Below are positions 10,729-23,749 of a stretch of DNA of 64,000 nucleotides, one piece after another. The position numbers and the translations under genes were made by a program. Position 1 is the first letter of the stretch; each line of letters opens with the position of its first letter. The notes beneath the pieces were generated by a model. The model had not been told where the DNA came from. It saw only the letters and a program-made list of their open reading frames with translations, and did no database searches. The stretch lies in assembly GCF_033118175.1 (NCBI RefSeq), contig NC_083699.1, positions 33,909,001 through 33,973,000 on the forward strand. Reading direction: 5' to 3'. Source of the DNA: Dama dama (lineage: Eukaryota > Chordata > Mammalia > Artiodactyla > Cervidae).

Positions 10729-12421
10729 AGCTCAGTTCAGTTCACTCACTCAGTAGTGTCTGACTCTTTACAACACCATGGACTACAGCACGCCAGGCCT
10801 CCCTGTCCATCACCAATTCCCGGAGTTTACTCAAACTCATGTCCGTTGACTCAGTGATGCCATCCAACCATCTCATCCTCTGTCATCCCCTTCTCCCACC
10901 TTCAATCTTGCCCAGCATCAGGGTCTGTTCCAGTGAGTAAGTTCTTCGCATCAGGTGGCCAGAGGATTGGAGTTTCAGCTTCAGCATCAGTCCTTCCAAT
11001 GAATATTCAGGACTGATTTCCTTTAGGATGGACAGGTTGGATCTTCTTGCTGTCCAAAGGACTCTCAAGAGTCTTCTCCAACACCACAGTTCAAAAGCAT
11101 CAATTCGTTGGTGCTCAGCTTTCTTTTATAGTCCAACTCTCACATCCATACATGACTACTGGAAAAACCATACTCTTGACTAGATGGACCTTTGTTGGCA
11201 AAATAATGTCTCTGCTTTTTAATATGCTGTCTAAGTTGGTCATAGGTTTTCTTCCAAGGAGTAAATGTCTTTTAATATCATGGCTGCAGTCACCATCTGC
11301 AGTGATTTGGGAGCTCAAAAAATTAAGTCTGCCACTGTTTCCACTGTTTCCCCATCTATTAGCCATGAAGTGATGGGACCAGATGCCATGATCTTAGTTT
11401 TCTAAATGTTGAGCTTTAAGCCAACTTTTTCACTCTCCTCTTTCACTTTCATCAAGAGGCTCTTTAGTTCTTCTTCTCTCTCTGACATAAGGATGGTGTC
11501 ATCTGCAAATCTGAGGTTATTGATATTTCTCCCAGCAATCTTGATTCCAGCTCGTGCTTCATCTAGCCCAGTGTTTCTCATGATGTACTCTGCATATAAG
11601 TTAAATAAGCAGGGTGACAATACACAGCCTTGCTGTACTCCTTTCCCTATTTGGAACCAGTCTGTTGTTCCACGTCCAGTTTTAACTGTTGCTTCCTGAC
11701 CTGCATACAGGTTTCTCAAGAGGTAGGTCAGGAGGTCTGGTATTCCCATCTCTTTCAGAATTTTCCAATTTGTGGTGATCCCCACAGTCAAAGGCTTTGG
11801 CATAGTCAATAAAGCAGAAATAGATGTTTTTCTGGAATTCTCCTGCTTTTTCAATAATCCAACAGATGTTGGTAATTTGATCTCTGGTTCCTCTGACTTT
11901 TCTAAAACCAGCTTGAAGATCTGAAAGTTCCCGGTTCACGCATTGCTGAAGCCTGGCTTGGAGAATTTTGAGCATTACTTTATTGGCGTGTGAGATGACT
12001 GCAATTGTGCAGTAGTTGGAGCATTCTTTGGCATTGCCTTACTTTGGGATTGGGATGAAGCCTGATGTTTTCCAGTCCTTGTGGCCACTGCTGTTTTCCA
12101 AATTTCCTAGTATTTTGAGTGCAGCACTTTCACAGCCTCATCTTTTAGGATTCGAAATAGCTCAAGTGGAATTCCATCACCTCCACTAGGTTTCTTCGTA
12201 GTGATGCTTCCGAAGGCACTTCGCATTCCAGAATGTCTGACTCTAGGTGAGTGATCATACCAATGTGATTATCTGGGTCATGAAGATCTTTTTTGTACAG
12301 TTCTTCTGTGTATTCTTGCCACCTCTTCTTGATATCTTCTGCTTCTGTTAGGTCCATAACTTTTCTGTCCTTTATTGAGCCCATCTTTGCATGTAATGTT
12401 CCCTTGGTATCTCTAATTCCA
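10729..12421 (-). mobile_element. BovB (RTE) LINE, 5'-truncated, antisense
   Basis: About 1.7 kb on the minus strand, from the linker before the reverse transcriptase domain (frame 12145-12492, contains MDLTEAEDIKKRWQEYTEEL) to the 3' tail with 'agttcagttcactcactcag'. Three or more frameshifts separate the coding blocks. The upstream boundary is set where BovB similarity stops, just before a C-rich run at 12423. It cannot be active. Confidence 0.95.
11402..11975 (-). pseudogene. BovB reverse transcriptase remnant
   Basis: Two overlapping minus-strand frames cover the RT core. The frame 11682-11975 carries QAGFRKVRGTRDQI and the motif-A region FCFIDYAKAFD. The frame 11402-11854 (150 aa) carries QGCVLSPCLFNLYAEY and the catalytic FADD at residues 116-119. 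A frameshift near 11785, between motif A and the downstream motifs, prevents one continuous protein. Family role: copies BovB RNA into DNA at the target site. No endonuclease domain is present here. Confidence 0.9.
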
Positions 12422-12592
12422 CACCCCCCCACCCCCATCACAAATGGAGCCTTCCTAAAGATACACAACATATGGGCCATCCCTAGTTTCAAAGGCTGTT
12501 AAGGGATTAGAGGGTGGAAGGGTACAAGACCTGGGAGAGGGAGACAGTAAACTCTTTGATATTATGTCAGTTAAAAATGTACTTTTTTTCAT

Positions 12593-12806
12593 TGTTGTTT
12601 AGTTGCTAAGTCGTGTCCAACTCTTTTGTGACTCCATGAACTGTAGCCCGCCTGACTCCTCTGTCCATAGGATTTCCCGGGCAAGAATACTGGAGTGGGT
12701 TGCCACTTCTTTCTCCAGGGGATCTTCCCCACCAAGGGATCGAACCCAACTCTCCTGCATTGGCAGGGAGATTTTTTTTTTACCACTGAGCCACCAGGGA
12801 AGCCCT
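12593..12806 (-). mobile_element. Bov-tA SINE, full length
   Basis: Complete reverse-complement SINE: 'gttgctaagtcgtgtccaac' at the tail side and head 'gagccaccagggaagccc' at 12788-12805. A run of nine T's at 12771 replaces part of the head. Confidence 0.93.
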
Positions 12807-13851
12807 TTGTTCATAAATTTACTCATAAATTAGTATTGCCTGTGAGGGATTTTTCTACAATCAGGCTCTACTGCTTTTATTGAAACTGACTAGTTACAAA
12901 ACCTGGGAATATTTCTCTTTCTTTTTAAGAGAAACCACCATAAACACATACAGGGAAAATGGTACATGGTAGAAATGAAGACATTTGTCTGGTGATTTTA
13001 GTGATTGGTTATGAAAGCAATGATGCAGTAACTACTCTTTTCACCAGTCCATCTATTTAGTGTAATTGCTCTCTAAGGAGAATTTTATAGTTCTTGGAAT
13101 TGTCACTCTGTGAAGTACTAGCAAACTCTACCTCACGTAATCTATACTAAAGTCTCAAGAGATGAATTATAAATGCTTAGAAATGGGTTTCAGAAAGAAA
13201 ATTGATGATTTGTTAACTCTCCATCTTTCCTTTAAAACTTGCTTGTTATTGACAGTCAAGTGTCTATCAGATGAGGCCAGTCTAAAACCCCTGCTGTGTT
13301 TTTTATTCATCACATAAAGCTATTTATTCAGACTTTATAATATATAAAGCTAAACCCAAGGAGTACTGTTTCATTAGAGGATCTCAGATCTCTAAAATGA
13401 CCATGGAAATTAATTTCTACAACATTAGTTCTTATTCTCCTTGTGGATGATTTTAGGTCTTTTCTTATTTATATAGAATTTTATTACTGGGTTAAACAGA
13501 AGCAAAGTGTACTTTATAGTCAGCACATATCATCTTCAATAAGATCTCTAATCAAAAGGGAGTTGGAAAAGTGAAAAATGTGGATTATTGGAAGTAGGTG
13601 CATTTTCAAAGAATGACTTTTGGTTGTGTGTGTGTGTGTGTTTGTGTGTTGGTAACAGAGTGGCAGAAACACAATTTATTCTTTTCAACATTCAATTTTA
13701 AAAGGTAAAGGAGATGGTTATGTTCTCCTTGTTGTTACTATTGATTTTAAAACATAAGAGTTTGCTCAGATGGCATGATCTAGAGGTTTTGTTTTAAATT
13801 TCAGATTGGTCATTCACTCAACCAACATTGAACAAATGCTATTCACTAAAT
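12807..13851. other. no recognised feature; short (TG)n at 13624-13641
   Basis: Single-copy-looking AT-rich sequence with one short imperfect TG repeat. No gene signal. Confidence 0.4.
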
Positions 13852-14067
13852 GGGCTTCCCAGGTGACACAGTGGTAAAGAATCTGCCTGCAAATGCAGGA
13901 GACATAAGAGACATGAGTTCAGTCCCTGGGTTGGGAAGATCCCCTGGAGTAGGATATGGTGACCCATTCCAGTATTTTTGTCTGGAAAATTCCATGCTTA
14001 GAGGAGCCTAATGGGCTACAGTTCCACGGGGTCACAAAGAGCTGGACATGACTGAGTGACTGAGCAT
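13852..14067 (+). mobile_element. Bov-tA SINE, full length
   Basis: Head 'gggcttcccaggtgacacag' at 13853, then 'ggttgggaagatcccctgga', and 3' end 'ctggacatgactgagtgac'. The B-box region is changed ('gagttcagtccc'). Confidence 0.93.
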
Positions 14068-14164
14068 ATATGCTAAATACTTTAAAAGGCTCTGGGGCTA
14101 CAGCTAAAAATAAAACAGACATGACCAGAAAGTTTACAGGCTGATTAGAAAGAGTATCATTAAA

Positions 14165-14340
14165 TGAAATACCACACTTACATGTATTCCAGGAACATAC
14201 CACGCGTGCTCCTGTTTTGGGCCATTTGCACTCACTATTGCCTTTGCTCACACTTCTCTTCCCCCAGATAACTACATAGCTCCCTCCTTCACTATTTTCA
14301 AGTCTTTACTCAAATGTCACTTTCTCAGTTGAACAATGCA
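14165..14340 (+). mobile_element. L2 fragment
   Basis: Matches the L2 3' region: 'gccatttgcactcactattg', 'cttcccccagataactacat', then 'tttactcaaatgtcactttc'. The order and spacing are those of L2. Confidence 0.8.
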
Positions 14341-14680
14341 GAATTCTAAATCTAGCTAAATGAACGCCAAATATTAAGATACGATGAAGGTATTTTTTAA
14401 GAAATCCATTCAGAAGGAAATGTTCAAGGAAGTAGTCAAAGAAAGCAAAAAAGATTTCAGGAGAAAGAAACACATTAAATACAAAAAATAAGAGAGAAAG
14501 AGAAACCAGTGAGACATTTGACTAAGTGTAGATGCTAACGATCGTGTGAACTTTTAAAAATACTAATAATTTTGAACAGAACTCCAAATGAGTTCAATAC
14601 GAAAGCTGAAGGTGAAGCCAGTGTCATTGAAGGGAGAAATGATAGCATGCTGTGGTTCACTTTCTTTTATTAGGAAAAGG
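14341..14680. other. no recognised feature
   Basis: Purine-rich sequence, possibly decayed LINE, not assignable. Confidence 0.35.
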
Positions 14681-14692
14681 TTATATACATTT

Positions 14693-14882
14693 GGGCTTCC
14701 CTTGTGGCTCAGCTGGTAAAGAATTCGCCTGCAACGTGGGAGACTTGGGTTTGATCCCTGGGTTGGGAAGATCCCCTGGAGAAGGGAAAGGCTACCCTCT
14801 CCAGTATTCTGGCCTGGAGAATTCCACGGACTATACAGTATATGGGGTCGCACAGAGTCAGACACAACTGAGCAACTTTCAC
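14693..14882 (+). mobile_element. Bov-tA SINE with 12-bp target-site duplication
   Basis: Full-length element from 'gggcttcccttgtggctcag' to 'cacaactgagcaactttcac'. The 12-bp direct repeat 'ttatatacattt' at 14681-14692 and 14883-14894 flanks it exactly. Confidence 0.96.
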
Positions 14883-15885
14883 TTATATACATTTAAACAT
14901 ATTAGTTTAAAAATTCATGACTAACCAATGCAGGAATAGACACAGAAATGTAATTCTTAAATCTCTAGAGAAGGAAAAAGTGGAGAAAATGAAATTAAAC
15001 CCCTCCCCCAAAAGACAGAGAGAGTAAAGAAAAAAAAATTTTTTTAAGGTAAATATTAAATATTTACTAGTGGTAATATGGCCAAATATTTTAATAATTA
15101 CAATGAATGTAAAATGTTAATTCTCCTATTAAAAGGCAAAGGTTGTCAGATTTTATTTTTACCTAACTACATACTAATTCTCTGATACACTTCCAAAACA
15201 AAATGACATAGCATAATTAAAGAGATGGACACAGGTATATCAGAAAGATGGTAGGTAACCAAGAAAAAGATTAGTTAAAATAATATTAACATGATTTAAG
15301 AGGTCAAACTTATTTATTTGGACAAAGAGGATTTCACACTATAAACAGAATAATCTGTCAAGATACAAAAATTAATAAAATACAAAATTTTATGTATCTA
15401 ATCATCCAGCTTTCACATATATAAAACAAAAACTATTAAAAATGCAAGTATATATAGGTAAATCCATAATCTTAGTGGGAGTATTTAGTGCAGCTCTCTT
15501 AGAATTTGATGATTAAAGTAATAAAATAATAATAATAAAGGTACATAGGGTTTAACAATACATATAACAATTTGTATATGTATACACATACATGTCCAGT
15601 AAAAAAAGAATACACATTTATTTCAAATGCAAGTCCATTATTTATTTTTAAAAATTTACCACATAGTATGCTTCAGTAAATAATCTCAATAAATTTCAAA
15701 GAAAAACTGACACTACACGTATATGTACTGACTTCAGTTCAATAAAATCAGAAATCAATAACAAACTGATGACTAGACACAATCTAACTACTTAGGTAAA
15801 GTTTTTAAAACTGTTAAAATAATTCCTGAGCTAAGAATGATATTTACAAATGAATGATAATAAAAACACACTATAAAAAAACATG

Positions 15886-16088
15886 GGGCTTCCCAGGTGG
15901 CATGGCGGTAAAGAATCCACCTGACAATGCAGAAGAGGCAGGCTTAATCCCTGCGTCGGGAAGATCCCCTGGAGAAGGAAATGACAATCCACTCCAGTAT
16001 TCTTGCCTGGGAAATCCTATGAACAGAGGAGCTGGTGGGCTACAGTCCATAGGGTCACAGAGAGTTGGATATGACTTAGCACACATAC
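15886..16088 (+). mobile_element. Bov-tA SINE, full length
   Basis: Head 'ggggcttcccaggtggcatg', end 'agttggatatgacttagcac'. The imperfect direct repeat 'tataaaaaaacat' (about 15872) and 'tataaaaacat' (about 16102) suggests a target-site duplication inside the old L1. Confidence 0.92.
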
Positions 16089-17370
16089 ACATACAAATAC
16101 ATATAAAAACATATGTATCTATCTAGGTAAACATATAGCAAAATATTAAAAGAATTATATTTTAAGAAAAGACATTTTAACATTTAGAAATGTATTTATG
16201 TCATTCACTCTAGTAACAATAATAAAGAAGGATAAAAATATGGTCATCTCAATGTATTTCAAATTTTAAAAATATAAAATTTAATAAACATTTTTTTTGT
16301 TAAAGCTCAGTAAACTAGGAAAACAGATAAGCCTCCATACTTTAACAAGAAATATTTATGTCTGCATCTCACAATATACCAAAATCAATAATGAAACATT
16401 ATAAAGATCCCCATTAAAGTCAGGAATAAGTCTCCATATTCAAGATTGTACTCTCTGTCCTAAGCAATGCAATAATAAAGAATAATATATTAATTATAGG
16501 ACTAATAATATTAGAGTTATAAATGTTAGAAAGGAAGAGAAAATTCATGATTTATAAATAATAAAATCTTATATCTTGAAAACCCAAAAGAAATAATTAA
16601 AATTACTAGAACTGAGAAGATTTAATATAGCAAATAACAATTTTAAAATGCACAGCTTTCGTATAGACCAATTAAAAACAATTAGAAAAATTTTGAATAT
16701 TGTCTTTAATTGCAAAAGGGGAAAAAAACCACAAAATAAATAGGATATTAATATAACAAGAATATACAAGATTTACATGGAGAAAGCAGTGAAATATGGC
16801 CTCAACAATGGATAGAATTACTCAGTGTAGTAAAGCTCACAAGTCTTTTCAAATTAATCTGCAATTTAATGCAATACCAAACAAAACTTAAAAGTTAATT
16901 CATTTTAATATATTTTAATATATACATATTCAATTTATATATTAAATTAAATTTAAATTAAATTAAATATATATATTTAATTTTAATATATATCTGTAGG
17001 TGAGAATAGTCAATAGTGTAAAGAAAAATGGAGGTAAAGTATATTTTTAAACCTTCTAAAATAACAGGACATTTTAAGAAATTAAAAGAGATTGATATTG
17101 GGAGCAGAAAAATAGATAAATAAATGGAATATTAGAATGGAAAGTCCATATAAGCAAATTGAAGATATCATAAAAATTGCATTTTAAACCATTAAATACA
17201 GGAAAATATTTTTATAATACTGGAGCAGGACATGCACTGTTAAGAGAAAAACTAAAAGGTAAGAATCAAATTATTGATAGATTTGATAAAATTTAAAACC
17301 TATGTATGATCCAAAATATTCCACAAGCAAATTTGTCACATGCAGTATATTTGGAGAAAATATTTGCTAT

Positions 17371-17410
17371 GTATATATATATATATATATACACACACAT
17401 ATATATATAC
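17371..17410. repeat. TA/CA-rich microsatellite
   Basis: (TA)10 followed by (AC)4 and a second (AT)n block. Confidence 0.9.
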
Positions 17411-17639
17411 ATAAAACAAAGGATTCCATATAGGATATGTTTAAGAAAAAGATAACCACCCCACAGAAAAAAACTCAGCAGAATATGATCAAACAATCCT
17501 AAAAAGAGGAAGCATACATAATTAATTAACAAATAAAAATGTATTCCAATTCAGTAGCACTCAGAGAAATGGAAATTAGATCAGAAGTAAGATATAATTT
17601 CTCAGTCATCAGATTAGTAATTTATTTTTAATGGCAGAG

Positions 17640-18060
17640 TTCCAGTGTAATGTAGTATCATTAGAGCCAGCACTTCTACTCCGAGATGTCTGTGGTGGAC
17701 ACTGTTAACTGCCCATCTAGCATTTCATCCTACCAGAGCACTGATTTCTGCAGTATTGCTTTCCCCTCCCACCACCTCCACAGCCTATCTGTCTCAAGAA
17801 AAGCTGACCCCACCTTCAGCCCCAGGGATGAGTCTGATTGAACCAAAAGGTAATCTTAAGCCCCGCCCTCTCAATCTGTGATTGGTCAGAATTCTTGGGA
17901 GGCACAAGAGAGACACAGAGAATTTTGCAGCAAGTTTTTAGAAAAAGTTCTTCCTTACTCTTAAGGAGAATATCAAGAAGCAAAACTTACTTTCTCTCAC
18001 AAGGCATGAAAAATGAAAAATGGCACAGAAGTCCAAGTATGCCTGGCATGTTTAAGGAAG
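17640..18060. mobile_element. probable old interspersed repeat, family not named
   Basis: Contains phrases I associate with a dispersed mammalian repeat: 'agaaaagctgaccccacctt', 'cagccccagggatgagtctg', and 'ctcaatctgtgattggtcag'. I could not assign a family. The frame at 17838-18146 is not a recognisable gene. Confidence 0.35.
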
Positions 18061-18129
18061 AACAAGAAACCCTGAGAAGAGAAACTGGTTTATGGTGGTG
18101 GAGGGGAGACATCAGGAGTTTGGTTCAGT

Positions 18130-18500
18130 TTTTCTGTTTGAGATAGTGTATTTCAATGTGGAGATGTCAAGTAGACATTTGGATACTCAAGTCTGGCTTT
18201 CAGTGAAAATATTGGTTTGGAGGTAAAACTTTGGGAGTTGTCAGAATTCACAGGTCCTTTGAACATGAGAAATGTTACCAGATCACCAAGGAAGTGAATA
18301 AAGAGAGGACACTGAAGAATGTGGCTCTGGGGCACTCCAGTGTTGATATTTAGGAAAGCCAGAAAGAGGAACAGGCAAGAAGAATGAGAAGGAGAGGTCA
18401 AGAAGATAGGGGGAAAGTTCAGGAAAGCATAGAGTTCTGAAAGTTAAACAAAGAAAGTGATTTAAGGAGGAGGCAGCAATCAACTAGACAAATACTAGTG
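18130..18500. mobile_element. probable ancient LINE-like repeat, family uncertain
   Basis: Contains 'tcaagtagacatttggatac', 'ggctctggggcactccagtg' and 'atttaaggaggaggcagcaa', phrases found in a widespread ancient mammalian repeat that I tentatively place with antisense L2-type LINEs. Confidence 0.45.
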
Positions 18501-18510
18501 AGTCAGTATT

Positions 18511-18713
18511 GGGCTTCCCTGGTGGCTTAGACGGTAAATCGTCTGCCTACAATGCGGGAGACCTGGGTTCGATCCCTGGGTTGGGAAGATCCCCTGGAGA
18601 AGGAAATGGCAGCCCACTCCAGTATTCTTGCCTGGAGAATCCCATGGACTGAGGATCCTGGTAAGCTACAGTCCATGGAGTCTCAAAGAGTTGGACACGA
18701 CTGAGCGACTTCA
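18511..18713 (+). mobile_element. Bov-tA SINE, full length
   Basis: Well-preserved head with A-box-like 'tggcttagacggtaaat' and B-box-like 'gggttcgatccctgggt'. 3' end 'ggacacgactgagcgacttc'. Followed by a short 'ataccatacc' tail repeat to 18737. Confidence 0.95.
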
Positions 18714-18739
18714 CTATACTATACCATACCATACTATCA

Positions 18740-18982
18740 TGTAATGTCCAAGATAAAGGCTCTGAAGCCATATGCCAGGTTCAAATCCAGCACTCACATA
18801 TATTTGCTGTGTGACCATGAAAAAGTCACTATACCTCTGTCTCCTCTCCTCATGTAAAAAAGGTATTATAATGGCTCTGATGTCATATGTTATTGTGAGG
18901 CTTAAGTGTCTAAATATGTTTAACACACTTAGAATAGTGCCTGGATATGGTAAGTGCTCAATAACTGGCAGCTAGGATTACT
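18740..18982 (+). mobile_element. MIR SINE
   Basis: Near full-length MIR: 'aggttcaaatccagcactca', core 'ctgtgtgaccatgaaaaagt', then 'ttattgtgaggcttaagtgt' and 'gaatagtgcctggatatggt'. Confidence 0.88.
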
Positions 18983-19107
18983 TTATTGTTGGATATTTTT
19001 TATTTTTCTCTTCCAGTTTTATTGAGGTATAGTTGACACACAGCACTCCAACAAGTTTAAGGTCTACAGCATGATGACCTGACTTTCCTATCCATATATA
19101 CATATAT

Positions 19108-19235
19108 GTGCTGTGCTTAGTCACTGTTATGTCCAACTCTTTGCGACTCCATGGACTGTAGCCCTCCTGGCTCCTCCGTCCATGGCGACAGAGTTCTCCA
19201 GGCAAGAACACTGGAGTGGGTTGCCATGCCTCCTC
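19108..19235 (-). mobile_element. Bov-A/Bov-tA SINE, truncated, inside the old L1
   Basis: Reverse-complement SINE 3' half ending 'ggagtgggttgccatgcctc'. The 12-bp repeat 'atatacatatat' at 19096-19107 and 19236-19247 flanks it. Low complexity weakens the repeat as proof. Confidence 0.88.
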
Positions 19236-21301
19236 ATATACATATATATACACATACACAGACATATATACATATACTCTTTTTCAGATTCTTTTCCATT
19301 GTAGGTTATTATAAGATTAAATATAAGTCCCTGTGCTATAGTAGGTCTTGCTGTTTTTCTATTTTATATATAGTAGTGTGTTTCTGTTAATCCCAAACTC
19401 CTAATTTTTCCCTCCCCCCAACCTTTCCCCTTTGAAACCTTAAGTTTGTTTTCAGTGGGTCTATTTCTGTTTTACATATAATTTCAATTTCTATCATTTT
19501 TTTTAGATTCCACTATAAGTGATATCATATGATATCGTCATATTTGTCTTCCTGTTATTTCAATTAGTATGATGATCTCTAGATCCATCCATGTTGCTGC
19601 AAATGGCATCATTTCATTCTTTTTATGGCTGAATAATGCTCCATTTTATGTATATACCACATCTTCTTTATCCATTTATCTGTTGATGGACATCTAGGTT
19701 GCTTACATGTCTTGGCTATTGTAGATAGTGCTGCAAAGAACTTTAGGATGCATGTACTTTTTAAAATTAGAGTTTTCATCTTTTCTGGATATATGCCCAG
19801 GAGTGGGACTGTTGGGTCACACAGGAACTCTCTTTTTAATTTTTTAAGAAACCTCCATACTGTTCCCCATAGTGGCTACACCATCTCACATTCCCACCAA
19901 TGAGTGTGGGAAGGCTCCCATTTCTCCACACCCTTCTCATAACTTATTATTTATAGACTTTTTGATGATGGCCATTCTGACCAGTGTGAGATGGTACCTT
20001 ATCATAGTTTTGATTTGCCTTTCTCTAATAATTAGCAGTGTTAAGCATCTTTTCATGTGTCTGTTGGTTATCCATATGTCTTCTTTAGAGAAATGTCAAT
20101 TTAGGTTTTCTGCCCATTTTTTAATTGTGTTGTATATTTTTTGGATATTGAGCTGAATACACTGTTTATTTTGGAAATTAAGTCCTTGTGAGTTACATAA
20201 TTTGCAAATATTCCCTCCCATTCCATAGGTTTTCATTTTGTTTATAGTTTCCTTTGCTGTGCAAAAGCATTTAAGTTTAAGTAGGTCCCATTTATTCATT
20301 TTTGCTTTTGTTTCCACTACTCTAGAATGCAGATTCAAAAAAATACTGCTGCAATTTATGTCAAAGATTGTTCTGCCTGTTTTCCTCTAGGAGTTTTAAA
20401 ATATCTGGTCTTACATTTAGGTCTTTAATCCATTTTGAGTTTATTTTGTGTGTTGCATTAGAAAATGTTCTAATTTCATTCTTTTACATGTAGCTGTCCG
20501 GTTTTCCCAGCACCACTTATTGAAGAGACTGTCTTTTTCTCCACCGTATATTCTTGTCCCTTCTGTCATAGATTAACTGACTATAAGTGTGTGGGTTTAC
20601 TTCTGAGGTTTCTGTCTACTTCCATTGATCTATATTTCTGTTTTGTGCCAGGCCCATACTGATTTGATTACTGTAGTTTTGTAGTATAGTCTGGAGTCAA
20701 GGAGCATGATTCCTCCTGCTCTATTTTTTCTCAAGAGTGCTTTGCTATTCAGGGTCTTTTGTGTTTCCATACAAATTTTAAAATTTTTGTTCCCGTTATG
20801 TAAAAAATGCCATTGGTAATTTTATATGGGATTGCACTGAATCTGTAAATTACCTTGTGTAGTATAGTCATTTTAACAGTATTGATTCTTCTGATCCAAT
20901 CATTCCATCTGTTATCTTTAATTTCTTTCATCAGCATCCTATAGTTTTTGAGTACAGGTCTTTTACCTCCTTAGGTAAGGTTATTCCTATATATTTTCCT
21001 CTTTTTGATACAGTGGTAAATGTGATTGATTGCTTAATTTCTCTTTCTGATATTTCATTGTTAGTGTATAAAAATGCAACAGATTTCCATATTTTCCATG
21101 TATTTTGCATCATGCAACCTTACCAAATTCATTGATGCACTCGAATAGTTTTCTGGTAGCATTTTAAGGATTTTCTATGTTTGGTATCATGTCATCTAAA
21201 ACAGTGACAGCTTTACATCTTCTTTTCCAATTCAGATTCCTTTTATTTCCTTTCCTTCTCTGATTGCTCTGGCAAAGACTTGAACAAAAAATGACAAGAG
21301 T

Positions 21302-23749
21302 GTATATGCAAATCAATCAATGAGATATACCATATTAACAAATTGAAATATAAAAACCATATGATAATCTCAATAGATGGAGAAAAAGCTTTTGACAACA
21401 TTCAGCACCCATTTATTATAAAAACTCTTTAGAAACTGTGCATAGAAGGAACCTATCTCGGCATAATAAAGACCATATATGATAAACCCACAGCAAACGT
21501 AAGTCTCAATGGTGAAAAACTGAAAGCATTTCCTCTAAGATCAGGAACAAGACAAAGGAGCCGACTCTTGCCAGTTATTCATCATAGTTTTGGAAGTCCT
21601 AGCTATGGCAATCAGAGAAGAAAAAAAATAAATAAAAGGAATCCAGATTGGAAAAGAAGAAGTAAAACTCTCACTGTTTGCAGATGACCTGATACTATAC
21701 ATAAAAACCGAGAGATACTGTTAGAAAACTACTAGAACTAATCAATGAGTTTAGTCAAGTTGCAGGATAAAAAATCAGTAGTACACAGAAATCACTAACA
21801 ACAAAAAAATAAGAAAGAGAAATTAAGAAATCAATCCCATATACCATTGCAACAAAAAGAATGAAATATCTAGAACTAAACCTACCTAAGGAGAAAAAAG
21901 AGCTGTATACAGAAAACTAAGACACTGATGAAAGAAATCAAAGACGATATAAACAAATGGAGATATTGCATGTTCCTGGATTGGAAGAATCAATACTGTG
22001 AAAATGACTATACTACCAAATGTTATCTACAGATATAGTACAATCCCTATCAAATAACCAATGGAATTTTCCACAGAACTAAAACAAAAAATTTCACAAT
22101 TTTTATGGAAGCACAAAAGACCCTGAATAACCAAAGCAATCTTGAGGAAGAAGAATGGAACTGGAGGAATCAACCTGCCTGACTTCAGACTATACTACAA
22201 AGTTACAGTCATTGAGACAGTTTGGTATTGGCACAAAAACAGAAATCTAGACCAATAGAACAAGATAGAAAGGCCAGAGATAAACCCACACACCAATGGG
22301 CACCTAATCTTTGACAAAAGAGGCAAGAATATACATGGAGAAAAGATAGTCTCTTCAATAAGTGGTCCTGGGAAAACTGGACAGCTATGTATAAAAGAAT
22401 TAAATTAGAACACTTTCTAACACCATATGCAAAGATAAACTCAAAATGGATTAAAGATCTAAATGTAAGACCAGAAACTGTAAAACTCTTAGAGGAAAAC
22501 GTAGGCAGACACTGTATGACATAAATCACAGCAAGATCTTCTATGACCCATCTCTTAGAGTAATGGAAATGAACAAGTGGGACCTAAGTAAACTTAAAAA
22601 CTTTTGCACAGCAAAGAAAACTATTAAACAAGGTAAAAATGCAACCCTCAGAATGAGAGAAAATAATAGTAAATGAAACAACTGACAAAGGATTAATTTC
22701 CAAAATATACAAGCTATACAACCAGCTTATGCAACTCTATACCAGAAAAGCAAGTGACCCAATCAAAAAGTGGGCAGAAGACCTAAACAGACAATTCTCC
22801 AGTGAATACTTACAGATGGCAATAAACACATAAAAAGATGCTCATTATTAAAAAGATGCTCAAAACATTGCTCATTATTAGGGAAATACAAATCAAAACT
22901 ACAATAAGAAATCATCTCATACCAGTCAGAATGGCCATCATCAAAAAATCTACAAACAACAAATGCTGGAGAGGGTATGATGAGAAGGGAACCCTCTTGC
23001 ACTATCATTAGGAACGCAAATTGATACAGCTACTATGGAAGACAGTATGGAGCTTCCCTAAAAAACTAGGAATAGAACTACCATATGGCCCAACAATCCC
23101 ACTACTGGACATATACCCTGAGAAAACCATAATTGAAAAAGACACATGTATCCCAATGTTTGCTGCAGCACTATTTACATAGCTATGACATGGAAGACAA
23201 CCTAGATGTCCATTGACAGATAAATGGATAAAGAAGCTGTGGTACATATACACAATGGAATATTACTCAGCCATTAAAAGGAACACATTTGAGTCACTTC
23301 TAATGATGTGGATGAATCTAGAGCCTGTTATAGAGAGTGAAGTAAGTCAGGAAGAAAAAAACAAATATTGTATATTAATGCATTTATGTGGAATCTAGAA
23401 AGATGGCACGGATGAACTTATTTGCAGGGTAGCAGTGGAGACACTGAAATAGAGAGCAGACCTGTATAATAGGGGGCAGGGGGAAGGAGAGGGTGGGACA
23501 AATGGAGAGAGTAGCATGGAAACATATACACTACCATATGTAACATAGATAGCCAGTGGGTTTTGCTGTACGGCTTAGGGAACTCAAACCGGGGCTCTGT
23601 GACAATCTAGAGGTGTGGGATGGGGTGGGAGGGAGGTTCAAGAGGGAGGGGAGATATGTATACCTATGGCTGATTCATGTTGATGTATGGCAGAAACAAG
23701 CATAATATTGTAAAGTAATTATCCTTCAGTTAAAAATCAATAACTTTTT
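21302..23749 (+). mobile_element. L1, 5'-truncated, inserted head-to-head in the old L1
   Basis: Plus-strand L1 from the start of the RT domain to the 3' end. Nucleotide blocks include 'aaagcttttgacaacattca' (motif A) and 'tcactgtttgcagatgacct' (FADD codons, 21674-21693). A frame at 23213-23398 encodes the ORF2 C-terminus (contains WYIYTMEYYSAIKRN). It ends in the G-rich 3' UTR (23470-23640). The flanking repeat 'aaaaaatg(a/g)caagagt' at 21286-21301 and 23750-23765 is a 16-bp target-site duplication with one mismatch. Many stops and frameshifts. Confidence 0.93.

Larger units (their letters stand above)
14990..17630 (+). mobile_element. old L1 (L1M/HAL1 type) ORF2 region, heavily decayed
   Basis: Blocks occur in L1 ORF2 order on the plus strand: a pre-RT block near 15660-15800 ('aaatcagaaatcaataacaa'), the RT region near 16380-16640 ('ccattaaagtcaggaataag', 'gaaaacccaaaagaaataat'), and a C-terminal block near 17310-17600 ('cagtagcactcagagaaatg'). 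No frame survives. A Bov-tA at 15886 interrupts it. An AT-rich low-complexity stretch lies at 16900-17000. Boundaries are approximate. Confidence 0.65.

Noticed and set aside
18511..18590. tRNA-like sequence with A and B box
   Set aside because: It is the head of a Bov-tA SINE, not a tRNA gene. The cloverleaf is not maintained and the SINE body follows.
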